Assembly: GCA_964527215.1 (NCBI GenBank)
Contig: CAZGNZ010000037.1
Coordinates: 1 to 45,485 of the forward strand
Origin: CAZGNZ01 sp964527215
GTDB lineage: Bacteria; Fidelibacterota; Marinisomatia; SCGC-AAA003-L08; JACNLC01
Length of the DNA: 45,485 nt
Direction: 5' to 3'
Shown here: piece by piece, positions 33,132 through 42,622 of the stretch
Layout of the letters: each line of letters opens with the position of its first letter
Position numbering within the stretch: the stretch's first letter is position 1
Made by a program: the position numbers and the translations under genes
Notes under the pieces: generated by a model
The model's input: only the letters and a program-made list of their open reading frames with translations
Told to the model about the DNA's origin: nothing
The model's database searches: none

Positions 33132-33263
33132 TTCCAATGAAGATATCCTTACCCAGACATATTCGCTGTTGGTTGGTTTTGAAGTATTACAATTCGAATT
33201 ATTGTTTGCTCAAGCCATCAACAACGCACTCCGGTTAAACACGCAAAACAAGGAATTTGAACA

Positions 33264-34217
33264 ATGACCAACAAGAATAAATTTGGGCCCAAGGGCTGGA
33301 CACCCGAGCGCATCGGTTCTCTTAAAGGAAAAACATACCTGATTACCGGGGCAAGCAGTGGTACCGGGTTTGAAGCAGCAAAGATTCTTGCATCCAAAGG
33401 TGGCAAAGTAGTGATGCTCAATCGTAATCCAAAAAAATCAGAGGATTGCATCGCAGCAATCAGACAAGAGCTTGGCAGTAAAGCAGATGTATCCTATATC
33501 CGTATCGACCTTGGCGAACAGGCTTCTGTAAAAACAGCAGGTGCGGAAATCCTTGAAAAGACAGACCGTATTGATGCGCTAATATGTAATGGCGCTATTG
33601 CCCAGGTACCAAAGCAAGTCATCACTGTTGATGGCTGGGAAAGTCAACTTGGGGTCAACTATTATGGTCACTGGACCCTGCAGGCATTGCTTTTCCCGCT
33701 GATTGAAAAATCCAAAGGACGCATCGTGACGGTGGGCAGTATGGGGTATAACATGGGACTTAAGACCATCAAGTTTGACGATATGAACTGGGATAAGAAC
33801 TACAAGCCGAATGATGCCTATAGTCAGAGCAAATTGGCTCAGATTATGAGCATTTATGAGTTGCAGGCTCGATTGGAAAAAGAAGGCAATAAAAATGTAA
33901 AAGCGTATGCCTGCCATCCAGGCTCTTCCAAGACCTCATTGATCACAACCAGTGGCAGCTTGATGATGAGGTTCATTTTCTGGTTGATGACGCTGTCACC
34001 CATGGTGCAGTCAGCAGAAAAGGGTGCCTATCCTGAACTCATGTGCGCCCTGGAAGATGACCTTGACCAGAAAGGTTTTTATGGTCCTACAGGACGAAGT
34101 TATTGGGTTGGTCCGGTTGGGGAGCATAAACTGGAGCCGCACGCCAAAGATAATTCTGCAGCCAAAAGATTATGGGATTTGTCAGAAAAGGAAACCGGTG
34201 TAAAGTGGAATTTCTAA
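33264..34217 (+). CDS. Short-chain dehydrogenase (retinol-dehydrogenase-like SDR)
   Basis: 317 residues. The NAD(P)-binding motif is TGASSGTG (residues about 29-36), with the structural NGAI (for NNAG) near 111, catalytic Ser in VTVGSMGYN, YSQSK as the YxxxK pair, and HPGSSKTSL after it. Arg/Asn after the second strand (LNRNPKKS) suggests NADPH. The N-terminal 20 residues extend the usual start. It probably reduces or oxidises a small hydrophobic carbonyl in the cytoplasm. It is likely controlled by the AraC-type regulator 133 bp upstream. Confidence 0.88.
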   Translation: MTNKNKFGPKGWTPERIGSLKGKTYLITGASSGTGFEAAKILASKGGKVVMLNRNPKKSEDCIAAIRQELGSKADVSYIRIDLGEQASVKTAGAEILEKTDRIDALICNGAIAQVPKQVITVDGWESQLGVNYYGHWTLQALLFPLIEKSKGRIVTVGSMGYNMGLKTIKFDDMNWDKNYKPNDAYSQSKLAQIMSIYELQARLEKEGNKNVKAYACHPGSSKTSLITTSGSLMMRFIFWLMTLSPMVQSAEKGAYPELMCALEDDLDQKGFYGPTGRSYWVGPVGEHKLEPHAKDNSAAKRLWDLSEKETGVKWNF

Positions 34218-34286
34218 ACAGTAAATCAAGACCTACAAAAAACTGTAATTTGCGTAAGTAAGAGTGTAATAGTGTTATCAGCAGAG

Positions 34287-34441
34287 TGAATTTCCCGGCC
34301 GCAAAGCGGGGTATCAGTAATTGATAGGGTCATTGCCTATTTCGCTTCCACGCCGAATGGCGGATTTTCAGCAAGCGGCAGGGAATGCACCCTGTGGCAC
34401 TCGTCCGTCAGGAGACGGATTAAAAACCCGCCAACTGGCGG
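34287..34441 (-). repeat. Family 1 repeat, longest single copy with both end hairpins
   Basis: Runs from TGAATTTCCCGGCCGC to CCGCCAACTGGCGG and has all blocks in order: GCAAAGCGGGGTATCA, CACGCCGAATGGCGGATTTT, GCAGGGAATGCACCC, CGTCAGGAGACGGATTAA and the terminal hairpin. Its outer flank is ATGCAA (TTGCAT on the minus strand), matching the TTGNAT pattern of the other two well preserved ends. Confidence 0.75.
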
Positions 34442-34514
34442 ATGCAATGTTTCGCGAAAAACTCCATCGATCATGAAAATCCTCTTCAGCTTAAAACTCA
34501 ACACCCAAAACTCA

Positions 34515-34543
34515 AATAACTTCGAGATATCGAAGTTATTTTT
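34515..34543 (+). terminator. Rho-independent terminator
   Basis: A perfect 11-bp stem AATAACTTCGA/TCGAAGTTATT with loop GATA, followed by TTT. It lies after the dehydrogenase and the repeat and before the envelope cassette, so it separates the two units. The stem is strong enough to work in both directions. Confidence 0.7.
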
Positions 34544-34701
34544 GTGCCGCGATAAACCCTTCTAACTGCAAGAATACCCAGCTAAATTCCTTTCGATAGT
34601 ACTAACTTTGCAGGTGGTCCAAAGTATGGAGACAGTTGAATAACCCTTTTTGATACGATTCGATCTTTTATGATTGTATCAGCCAGATAACACTGGCAGT
34701 T

Positions 34702-35919
34702 ATGGAAATCGCAATCGGATTTCCAGAGAATTGGAGGTTGAAAACTTTGGAACAAACATTGGAAAATACTCAGGCGACCCTGCTGTTTAGATTCCTGATT
34801 TACTCTTTACTTCTAATAAAACTCATCTCTATTCCTCAAGCCCAGGATCTGCTGTATTACGGCCAGTTATCCTCTTGGATGTCATACAGTGCGAAACCCA
34901 TGGAATCCGGTCAACTGGGAATCCGCTATATCCCGTTCGTTTCATACGCCGCCTCTGTACCTGCTGGCCAGACAATTGAGGTTGAAGCATCTGTTAAAAT
35001 TTTCAGTACAGGGATTTTTCAATCCGCATCACATCCCGATTACGACAGGGATGTGTCACCGTATCGACTCAGTCTGCGACTAAGCGGTACGCAATATGAA
35101 TTGAGAGTGGGATTGCAGAAAATTAACTTTGGGTCGGCTTCCGTGTTTCGTCCCCTGATGTGGTTTGATACCATCGACTCGCGTGATCCGCTGCAGATCA
35201 CCAGCGGCGTCTACGGAATCCTGGGGCGTTACTACTTTCTCAACAATGCAAATGTCTGGCTCTGGTGTTTGATTGGAAATGAGGACCCAAAAGGGTGGGA
35301 ATATATCTCAACCACCGATGGAGAACCGGAATTCGGCGGCCGAATACAAATTCCGCTGCCCACCGGTGAAGCCGCACTATCCTATCATCATCGCAAACTG
35401 GAACTGGGTGAATTCATGCCCTTCGTCATGGATATGGACACCAATGCGCCGGAAAACCGACTGGCCCTGGACGGCAAGTGGGATATGGGTATCGGCTTCT
35501 GGCTGGAGACAGTGTTTACTCATCATGAAAGCGATCTCCTACCTTACCTGTGGGAACAGACCTGCAATATCGGTGCGGACTATACTTTCGCTTACGCAAA
35601 TGGCATCAATGTTCTGACGGAATATTTTATACACGAAAGTACCGATGACATCCTGCAGGCTGGTGAAGGCATCCGGTTTTCCACGCTTTCCGTCAATTAT
35701 CCTCTGGGAGTTCTGGACAGAATCGGCGGGATCCTCTATTATGACTGGGATAATAATGAGGTTTACCGTTTGCTCAATCTGCAGAGAAATTATGACAATT
35801 GGAGTTTTTACCTGTTTGCTTTCTGGAATCCCAGTGGCAGCGAACTGGTTTTTTCCTCCCAGGAAAGCAGTGGATTTGCAGGAAAAGGAGTTCAGTTAAT
35901 GGTTGTTTACAATCACTAG
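34702..35919 (+). CDS. Predicted outer-membrane beta-barrel protein, first gene of the envelope cassette
   Basis: 405 residues. A hydrophobic signal (LLFRFLIYSLLLIKLISIPQ AQ, about residues 27-47) is followed by alternating beta-strand pattern rich in Tyr, Trp and Gly (YELRVGLQKINFG, WDMGIGFWLETVFTHHES, NIGADYTFAYANGINVLTEY, NWSFYLFAFWNP), typical of porin-like barrels. FGGRIQIPLPTGEAALSY resembles strands of alginate-type or phosphate-type porins, but I cannot name a family. The signal lies deep, so a TTG at 34747 with GGAGG nine bases upstream may be the true start. It precedes a Lol-type ABC transporter by 134 bp, and such barrels often accompany FtsX permeases with LolA-like proteins. Confidence 0.65.
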   Translation: MEIAIGFPENWRLKTLEQTLENTQATLLFRFLIYSLLLIKLISIPQAQDLLYYGQLSSWMSYSAKPMESGQLGIRYIPFVSYAASVPAGQTIEVEASVKIFSTGIFQSASHPDYDRDVSPYRLSLRLSGTQYELRVGLQKINFGSASVFRPLMWFDTIDSRDPLQITSGVYGILGRYYFLNNANVWLWCLIGNEDPKGWEYISTTDGEPEFGGRIQIPLPTGEAALSYHHRKLELGEFMPFVMDMDTNAPENRLALDGKWDMGIGFWLETVFTHHESDLLPYLWEQTCNIGADYTFAYANGINVLTEYFIHESTDDILQAGEGIRFSTLSVNYPLGVLDRIGGILYYDWDNNEVYRLLNLQRNYDNWSFYLFAFWNPSGSELVFSSQESSGFAGKGVQLMVVYNH

Positions 35920-36053
35920 TCTGATCTTGATGCAGGCTGGAACCCGCCGTCTCCCAGGGAATAAAAACGGCCATAGGCGGTTCCTTTAGATTCGGTGACA
36001 ACGCTGCCGGAACAATTGAACGACATGGATGAAATGGAGTACAAATAACGCAG

Positions 36054-36773
36054 ATGAGCAAAACACCCCTGATCAGAACTGAAAATCTCTCAAAGATCTA
36101 CCCCATCGGTTTAGAATATATCAATGCACTTGATAGCGTCAACCTGGTATTTGATAAAGGTGAATTTGCGGGCCTGGTGGGTCCCAGCGGTTCCGGGAAA
36201 ACGACATTGCTGAATATCGTCGGATCGCTTGATACGCCGTCCAGTGGAGAAGTTATCACAATGGGGAAAAAGATATCCACTCTCACTCATAAGGAAGCTG
36301 CGGCTCTGCGTAATCAGCATATCGGATTCATATTTCAGACATTCAATCTCCTGCCGGTGTATACGGTATTTGAAAATGTCGAATTTCCGCTCCTGCTGCG
36401 GGGACTTCCTTCTGGTGTGCGAAAAGAACTGGTTTTTGATGCTCTGAAATGGGTTGGGCTGGCCGACAGGGCCAAATCAAAACCGGCACAATTATCCGGC
36501 GGCCAGAGTCAGCGTGTGGCCATTGCCCGGGCAATTGTTAAAAAGCCATCCATCATCCTTGCCGATGAACCCACAGCCAATCTGGACGCGAAAAATTCAC
36601 ATCATATTCTGCAGACAATGGTAAAATTGAATTCACAGTTACAAACCACGTTTATATTTGCCACACATGATGAAAAAGTGATCACCTACCTTCGAAGAAA
36701 AATTGAACTGGACGACGGGAAAGTCACTGCAGATGATGAATATATTCCGAAAACAGACAAGAGATTAACATGA
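36054..36773 (+). CDS. LolD/MacB-type ABC transporter ATP-binding protein
   Basis: 239 residues. Walker A is GPSGSGKTT (about 43-51), Q-loop FQTFNLLP, signature LSGGQSQR, Walker B IILADEPTANLD, and the switch His in FATHDEKV. It groups with LolD/FtsE/MacB. GGAG lies 17 bases before the ATG, so the start is not strongly supported by a ribosome site, but family length fits. It overlaps the next gene by four bases (ATGA) and clearly serves the two permeases that follow. Confidence 0.9.
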   Translation: MSKTPLIRTENLSKIYPIGLEYINALDSVNLVFDKGEFAGLVGPSGSGKTTLLNIVGSLDTPSSGEVITMGKKISTLTHKEAAALRNQHIGFIFQTFNLLPVYTVFENVEFPLLLRGLPSGVRKELVFDALKWVGLADRAKSKPAQLSGGQSQRVAIARAIVKKPSIILADEPTANLDAKNSHHILQTMVKLNSQLQTTFIFATHDEKVITYLRRKIELDDGKVTADDEYIPKTDKRLT

Positions 36774-37942
36774 TGATCCTGAAACTGGCTTACAGGAACC
36801 TGCTGGGAGCCAGCCTGAGAACCGCTCTGAACGCAATTGTCCTGTCCCTTGCCTTTGTGACAATCATACTGATTCACGGGTTACTGGAAGGCATGAACCG
36901 GCAAATAGCCGATGCGGTTACCGATGCAGAATATGCCGGAGGACAATTTTGGCATGAGAACTATGATCCATATGATTTATTCTCACTGGAGGATGCCCAT
37001 GGCATCATTCCCCGGCGTTTGCGGGAATTGATGGAGCAGGATCTGCTCTCCCCTGTTCTCATCGTTCAGGGTTCAATCTATCCCAGCGGCCGCATGCGTC
37101 CCGCCCTGATAAAGGGGGTCCGCCCCAACCAGGATGCGGTTTCCATCCCGTCTCGATTTTTGGCTGATGCGGAAGCCGATCTGCCCATCCTCATCGGAAA
37201 TAGAATGGCCAAAAGCGCAGGATTGGATATTGGTGATATGCTGACGATACAGTGGCGGGATGTCCATGGTACTATCGACGCCCGGGATGGCACGGTTGTT
37301 CAGATCATGAATACGTCTGTTCCTACCATTGACAACGGTCAGATCTGGATGGCTCTTGACCAGCTGCAGGAATTAACGGAAATGCCAAACCAGGCAACCC
37401 TCCTCATTGCAGATAAAGGATACATTCCTGAGGACGACATTACGGGATGGGTATTCAGGGATCTTGATTTTCTCCTCAAAGATCTGCACGAAATGATTGA
37501 AGCCAAATCGGTGAGTTCCGGTCTGTTTTATGTGATTCTGCTGTTTCTGGCCATGCTGGCTATTTTTGACACACAGGTTCTTTCCATCTTTCGCCGACGC
37601 AAGGAAATGGGAACCCTCATGTCCCTCGGTCTCACCCGCATGAAACTGATATTGTTATTCACACTGGAAGGCACCCTGAATGGGGTGCTTGCGGCAATCC
37701 TGGCCATAGTATATGGATTCCCGCTGTTTCGCATCCTGAGTCAAAAGGGCATCAGCATTCCGGCAAACGCAGACAGTTATGGGTTTGCCATCGGTGAAAG
37801 ACTTTTCCCGTCCTATACAGCCGGACTCGTTTTGACCACTGCCGTGCTGGTCCTGGTTATCACCGCAATTGTCAGTTTTATTCCTACTCGGCACATTGCG
37901 CGGCTAAGGCCAACGGACGCCCTCAGGGGGAAGATGACATGA
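36770..37942 (+). CDS. FtsX/LolCE-type ABC permease 1
   Basis: 390 residues. One N-terminal membrane helix (LNAIVLSLAFVTIILIHGLL), a periplasmic domain of about 220 residues, and three C-terminal helices (LFYVILLFLAMLAIFDTQVL, GTLNGVLAAILAIVYGFPLF, AGLVLTTAVLVLVITAIVSF). FRRRKEMGTLMSLGLTR and RPTDALRGK are the coupling and end signatures of the family. It overlaps genes on both sides by ATGA, so stoichiometric synthesis with its partner is likely. Confidence 0.88.
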   Translation: MMILKLAYRNLLGASLRTALNAIVLSLAFVTIILIHGLLEGMNRQIADAVTDAEYAGGQFWHENYDPYDLFSLEDAHGIIPRRLRELMEQDLLSPVLIVQGSIYPSGRMRPALIKGVRPNQDAVSIPSRFLADAEADLPILIGNRMAKSAGLDIGDMLTIQWRDVHGTIDARDGTVVQIMNTSVPTIDNGQIWMALDQLQELTEMPNQATLLIADKGYIPEDDITGWVFRDLDFLLKDLHEMIEAKSVSSGLFYVILLFLAMLAIFDTQVLSIFRRRKEMGTLMSLGLTRMKLILLFTLEGTLNGVLAAILAIVYGFPLFRILSQKGISIPANADSYGFAIGERLFPSYTAGLVLTTAVLVLVITAIVSFIPTRHIARLRPTDALRGKMT

Positions 37943-39213
37943 TACGTTTTTTGTTCCTGGGACTCATACGCGACCGTTCACGCAGCCTTTTTCCCGTTTT
38001 GACAGTGGTTGCCGGCGTTATGCTTACCGTAATCATGTACAGCTGGATGCGTGGAACAGAAACCGATATGATTGCCTCCAATGCCAATTTCAATACAGGC
38101 CATGTTAAAATCATGTCCCGTGCTTATGCCGACGAAGCGGAACTGATTCCCAATGACCTGGCTCTGCTGGATGTGGAACAGCTGATCTCCAGCCTTTCAG
38201 CTGATTATCCGGAGATGGTCTGGACGCCACGCATCCGTTTTGGCGGACTGCTTGATATTCCTGATGAGAATGGTGAAACAGAATCCCAGGGGCCGGCTGC
38301 AGGCCTGGCAGTAGATCTGCTGTCGTCATCAAACGTCGAAACCGATATTCTGAACCTTCAGAGAGCGCTGGTCAGGGGACGTCTGCCCAATTCCAGCAAT
38401 GAAATCCTTGTGGGGGATCAATTTGCCCGTGATCTCAACCTGGAAATCGGGCAGCAGGCGACATTCATCAGTTCGACCATGTACGGCAGTCAGACCACTG
38501 AAAATTTCACGGTTGCCGGAACCATCAAATTCGGTGTCTCCGCGATGGATCGAGGGTCAATCATTGCGGATATATCGGGTATTCAGCCCGTTCTGGATAT
38601 GCTGGATGCCAGTGGCGAGATCCTGGGATTCAGCGATGATTTCATCTATCGTGATCAGCAGATCAGCAAGCTGAAAAATGATTTTAATGATCGTTATTCG
38701 GACCCTGAGGATGAATTCTCACCGGTGATGCTGGCTCTGCGTGATCAGATGGGACTGGCACAAACCCTGGAGATGGTCGATTTCTTCTCAACCCTTTTGA
38801 TTGGAATTTTTATCCTCGTCATGTCCATTGTCTTATGGAATGCCGGTCTGATGGGCAGCCTTCGCCGTTTTGGTGAAATTGGTGTTCGCCTGGCCATCGG
38901 TGAGGACAAAGGTCATCTGTATCGAACCATGATCATGGAATCTGTTCTGATCGGAACCATGGGTTCCATCATCGGGACGGCTATGGGTATTGCGTGTGCA
39001 TATTACCTGCAGGTTCACGGGATCGATATTTCATCCATGATGAAAAATGCATCCATGCTGATCTCGGATGTGGTCCGGGCAAAAGTGACACCGGTAAGCT
39101 TCATTATTGGATTTATTCCCGGCCTGCTGGCAACCCTGCTGGGTACATCAATTTCAGGAGTAGGAATTTATAAGCGCAATACCTCTCAATTATTCAAGGA
39201 GTTAGAAGGATGA
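37939..39213 (+). CDS. FtsX/LolCE-type ABC permease 2
   Basis: 424 residues with the same plan as the previous gene but divergent sequence: N-terminal helix FPVLTVVAGVMLTVIMYSWM, the family's TGHVKIMSRAYADEA segment after it, a periplasmic domain, then helices around TLLIGIFILVMSIVLWNAGL, SVLIGTMGSIIGTAMGIACA and a final one. LRRFGEIGVRLAIGEDKGHL is the coupling segment. The pair with the preceding permease suggests a LolC/LolE-like heterodimer that extracts a lipid or lipoprotein from the inner membrane. Overlaps by ATGA on both sides. Confidence 0.88.
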   Translation: MIRFLFLGLIRDRSRSLFPVLTVVAGVMLTVIMYSWMRGTETDMIASNANFNTGHVKIMSRAYADEAELIPNDLALLDVEQLISSLSADYPEMVWTPRIRFGGLLDIPDENGETESQGPAAGLAVDLLSSSNVETDILNLQRALVRGRLPNSSNEILVGDQFARDLNLEIGQQATFISSTMYGSQTTENFTVAGTIKFGVSAMDRGSIIADISGIQPVLDMLDASGEILGFSDDFIYRDQQISKLKNDFNDRYSDPEDEFSPVMLALRDQMGLAQTLEMVDFFSTLLIGIFILVMSIVLWNAGLMGSLRRFGEIGVRLAIGEDKGHLYRTMIMESVLIGTMGSIIGTAMGIACAYYLQVHGIDISSMMKNASMLISDVVRAKVTPVSFIIGFIPGLLATLLGTSISGVGIYKRNTSQLFKELEG

Positions 39214-39947
39214 TAAGAGTTCTGGTCTGGTCACTCCCCATCCTATTCAGCGGACTTTTTGCTCAGGATCCCGACCCGAATTGGATACTCGGTAAGGTGG
39301 ATGAGAATATGACTGCAGACAACCGAATCTCTACCGCAGAAATGGTCATCTACGGCCGCCGCGGTGTGCGTACCATAGAGTCGAAAACCTGGATCAGGGG
39401 TACTGAAACAGCCTTTACCGAATACCTGGCCCCGCCCCGGGAAAGGGGAACAAAAATGCTGAAGCAGATGGACAACTTGTGGACTTTTTTTCCGCGCACC
39501 GACCGCACCGTTCTCATTGCCGGACATCTGCTGCGACAATCGGTGATGGGTTCCGATCTATCTTATACTGACTTGATGGAAGACCCCAAACTGCAGAATC
39601 TCTATCACGCCGAAATCGTGGGGGAAGATACGCTGCTGGATCGTCAATGCTGGATTTTACAGCTTATTGCCAAAGACCAGGATGTCTCCTATCATTCCCG
39701 AAAGATCTGGATTGACCAGGAGCGATACCTGGCCCTTAGGGAACATCGTTTTGCCAAAAGCGGACGATTGATAAAAACCACCGAAGTCCTGGAAACCCGG
39801 AAAATCGAGAACCGCTGGATCCCGACAAAAATCAGGTTTAAGGATGAACTCAAATCCGGCAAGGGCACTGAATTCAACATACTTTCGGTAGAATTTGATG
39901 CAGATATACCGGACTACATTTTTTCAAAAGCCAACTTAAAAAAATGA
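39210..39947 (+). CDS. LolA-like outer-membrane lipoprotein-sorting protein
   Basis: 245 residues. A signal peptide (VLVWSLPILFSGLFAQ) precedes the domain of the 'outer membrane lipoprotein-sorting protein' family: ILGKVDENMTADNRISTAEM, ESKTWIRGTETAFTEYLAPP, ERGTKMLKQMDNLWTFFP, then the late WIDQERYLALREHRFAKSG and a beta-strand ending. The fold is a half-barrel that carries an acyl chain through the periplasm. It lies downstream of both permeases by ATGA overlap, so the five genes form a plausible Lol-like export route. The carried lipid is unknown. Confidence 0.88.
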   Translation: MIRVLVWSLPILFSGLFAQDPDPNWILGKVDENMTADNRISTAEMVIYGRRGVRTIESKTWIRGTETAFTEYLAPPRERGTKMLKQMDNLWTFFPRTDRTVLIAGHLLRQSVMGSDLSYTDLMEDPKLQNLYHAEIVGEDTLLDRQCWILQLIAKDQDVSYHSRKIWIDQERYLALREHRFAKSGRLIKTTEVLETRKIENRWIPTKIRFKDELKSGKGTEFNILSVEFDADIPDYIFSKANLKK

Positions 39948-39979
39948 ATCAACCAAAATAGGAGATATTATCAGTTCCT

Positions 39980-40051
39980 GGCCCGCATATTTCACGAGAA
40001 TATCTATACTCAGAATGCTTCGCATTTTCCGGACAATGATATATCCGGGCC
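39980..40051. repeat. Short family 2 MITE-like element, inverted
   Basis: A 72-bp form bounded by GGCCCGCATATTT and ATATATCCGGGCC, which pair with one another. Its reverse complement shares GTCCGGAAAATGCGAAGCA and TAGATATTCTCGTGAAATAT with 11588-11711. It occupies most of the gap between the LolA-like gene and the next gene; its hairpin could act on transcript read-through between the two parts of the cassette. Confidence 0.65.
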
Positions 40052-40091
40052 TGTTGGGAAATCCTATATCTGATAATATTCTGTTGAAACA

Positions 40092-42620
40092 ATGAGTCGT
40101 CTGATTGTACCCCTGGGCAGCAGAAGCAGTGCTGATGTAAACATTCAGCTGGTGGGTAATAAGGGATTCAATTTGTTGAAACTCAACCGTTACGGGTTTA
40201 ATACTGCCCCTGGATTTATTATTCCGGCCAATGTACTTCAGCAGATGTTCCAGCAGTCGAAGACTGTTCAGACAGTCAATTCCAAAGCAGCCAATGCTGA
40301 ACCCATCCCTGATGACCAGTCTCATTTTTCTTCGCTTCCATTTGATTCCAAAGTCACACATGAAATAGAAAAGTTTCAGCAGAAACTGACCGGAAAGCTG
40401 GCCGTTCGCTCGTCCATGATCGGCGAAGATCACGCCTGCGCTTCCTTTGCCGGTCAACTGGATACATTCCTGAATGTTGAACCCAAGGCGCTGATACCAT
40501 CGATTAAACACTGTTATGCCTCTCTTTTCAAACCGGAACTGCAGCAATACATCTCCGGCCGTGAAACGATGATCGTATCTGAAGAAACCGATGCACGTGC
40601 AATGGCTGTGATCGTACAGCAAATGGTATCAGCCAAATATTCGGGCGTGGCATTCACCGCGAATCCAATCAGCGGCCGGCGCGAGGTTGTGATTGAAGCA
40701 AGTGCAGGAATTGGGGAAAAAGTCGTTTCGGGAACGATCAATCCGGATCGTTATGTCGTAAACGCAAACAGCAGAGTTGAGCAAATGATTCCGGTTAACA
40801 AAGATCAGCCCTTACTCTCCAGAAGGCAGATACTGCTCCTGGCTGAATCAGCAAACCGCATTACCCACCGTATGGGCAAACCTCAGGATATCGAATGGGC
40901 ATGGGATGGCGGAACGTTTGTTTTTTTACAGAGCCGGCCCATCTCCTCACTTACCGGTAAGAACATTTATTCCAGCAGACTCATGTCGGATATGTCCCCA
41001 GGTCTCCTGAAACCATTACAATGGTCCACCTACTCTCTGGCTATGGTGACCCACGTATTCGCGAGGTTATTCGGAGAGATCATGGGACCGAACGATTTTG
41101 ATTTCAGCGGATCGATCCGTCTGATCCATTCCCGGCTCTATGCCAATGTGACTTTTTTTGAGAGTCTATTCCAGCGAATTGGTTTGCCTGTCAACTTTTT
41201 TGAAATAATCACGCGCGATGAAACCGGACGCCGTCGAAGACCTCCGCCTACCCTTCGGTTACTGTCTGTTGTTGTATTTCGAATTCTCCCCTTTCTGCTG
41301 AAATACAGCCGCGTCAGAAACCAGATGAATGAGTTTATCCAAAAACAGCACGCAGCATTGGATCGATACAGAAAATCGCATTGGACAGAAGACACGCTTT
41401 CGGAAAAACATGCTCAGCTGAAAACGCTGTTTGACCTGCATGTGAATGCCCAGTGGAGCATCATAATTACCAGTCTCAATATGAGTATTCGTAACACCAT
41501 TATGAAAAGAATGGTACACCGACACGCCCCTTCCGTTGAACCAAGTGATCTTATCAAGGGTCTGGCAAGCTTAAAGGGTATGGAACCAAGCCGGGAATTG
41601 AACCAGTTATCCCGTCAGTTACAGTCCTTTCGCGGCGATGTGATCAAGCGTTGCATCGAGGGAAATGACCAATCGATTCGAGAAGCACTGAACACGTCTG
41701 TCGATGGCAGACAGTTTCTAGCGGATTTTGATGGGTTTATGCAGCGATTCGGGCACCTCAGTGCCAATACAACCAGTTTTACAGAAACCCCGTGGATAGA
41801 AAACCCGCAAATGATCTGGTCCATGATCGGAATGGGCGCAGGGCGGGAAAACATATCAGATGATATAGATATGGATGATCTTCGGGCAGACAAAAAAGCA
41901 GTCGTATTGAAGGAATTGACCCTTCTGCAAAAACCGGTTTTCAGATATCTCCTGAATTCAACCGTCACATATCTCGGTCTCCGCGAAAAGATCAGCCTGC
42001 TTTTATCGGAGGATACCTACCAGTTCCGTCGTTTGGTGTTAAACCTGGGTAAAGATCTGGTTGAAAAGGGGGTTGTCAACCAGGCGGATGATATTTTTTT
42101 CCTGTACTTCGATGAACTTGAGTCCGTATTGAAAAATACCTTCGACGATATTGGTTTAATTGAAAAGATTAATGAACGCAGAGCTCAGCTGGATGCCGAC
42201 CGTCGTATTGTACCGGAAGACACCGTCTGCGGTGATGAGGTCATTCACCGGCGCCGGGAAAAAGTCAATCATATAGAATATTTGACGGGTATCTGCGGAA
42301 GCTCCGGTTTTATACAGGGATATGCCTATGTGGTGCAAAGTCCGGATGAGGTGGAGCGAATACTCACGCACGAAGACATTCTGGTGGTCCCCTTCACCCA
42401 TGTGGGCTGGACTCCGCTTTTTCCCAGCATCGGCGGGATTGTCGCTGAGACTGGGGGACAATTATCGCACACATCGATCATCGCAAGGGAATATGGTATC
42501 CCGGCGGTGGTAAATACCCCCCGGGCAACCCGATCCATAAAAACCGGACAACCGTTGACTGTTGATGCAGACAACAGTCGGGTATATCTCAAACATATCG
42601 ATGCAATGAAAGGAAGTTAG
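40092..42620 (+). CDS. Rifampicin-phosphotransferase-like PEP-synthase-family enzyme
   Basis: 842 residues in three parts. Residues 1-300 are the ATP-grasp PPDK/PEP-synthase domain (VGNKGFNLLKLNRYGFNTAP, LAVRSSMIGEDHACASFAGQ, QQMVSAKYSGVAFTANPISG, DIEWAWDGGTFVFLQSRPIS). Residues 300-740 are a helical middle part. Residues about 745-840 are the phospho-His swivel domain, with His793 in GGQLSHTSIIAREYGIPAVV. The C-terminal PEP/pyruvate barrel of true PEP synthase is missing, as in rifampicin phosphotransferase, which has the same order and a similar length (about 865). Such enzymes move the beta-phosphate of ATP to a hydroxyl via the His. The acceptor is unknown; placement next to a PlsY-like gene suggests a lipid or polyol rather than an antibiotic. 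Confidence 0.8.
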   Translation: MSRLIVPLGSRSSADVNIQLVGNKGFNLLKLNRYGFNTAPGFIIPANVLQQMFQQSKTVQTVNSKAANAEPIPDDQSHFSSLPFDSKVTHEIEKFQQKLTGKLAVRSSMIGEDHACASFAGQLDTFLNVEPKALIPSIKHCYASLFKPELQQYISGRETMIVSEETDARAMAVIVQQMVSAKYSGVAFTANPISGRREVVIEASAGIGEKVVSGTINPDRYVVNANSRVEQMIPVNKDQPLLSRRQILLLAESANRITHRMGKPQDIEWAWDGGTFVFLQSRPISSLTGKNIYSSRLMSDMSPGLLKPLQWSTYSLAMVTHVFARLFGEIMGPNDFDFSGSIRLIHSRLYANVTFFESLFQRIGLPVNFFEIITRDETGRRRRPPPTLRLLSVVVFRILPFLLKYSRVRNQMNEFIQKQHAALDRYRKSHWTEDTLSEKHAQLKTLFDLHVNAQWSIIITSLNMSIRNTIMKRMVHRHAPSVEPSDLIKGLASLKGMEPSRELNQLSRQLQSFRGDVIKRCIEGNDQSIREALNTSVDGRQFLADFDGFMQRFGHLSANTTSFTETPWIENPQMIWSMIGMGAGRENISDDIDMDDLRADKKAVVLKELTLLQKPVFRYLLNSTVTYLGLREKISLLLSEDTYQFRRLVLNLGKDLVEKGVVNQADDIFFLYFDELESVLKNTFDDIGLIEKINERRAQLDADRRIVPEDTVCGDEVIHRRREKVNHIEYLTGICGSSGFIQGYAYVVQSPDEVERILTHEDILVVPFTHVGWTPLFPSIGGIVAETGGQLSHTSIIAREYGIPAVVNTPRATRSIKTGQPLTVDADNSRVYLKHIDAMKGS

Positions 42621-42622
42621 AG

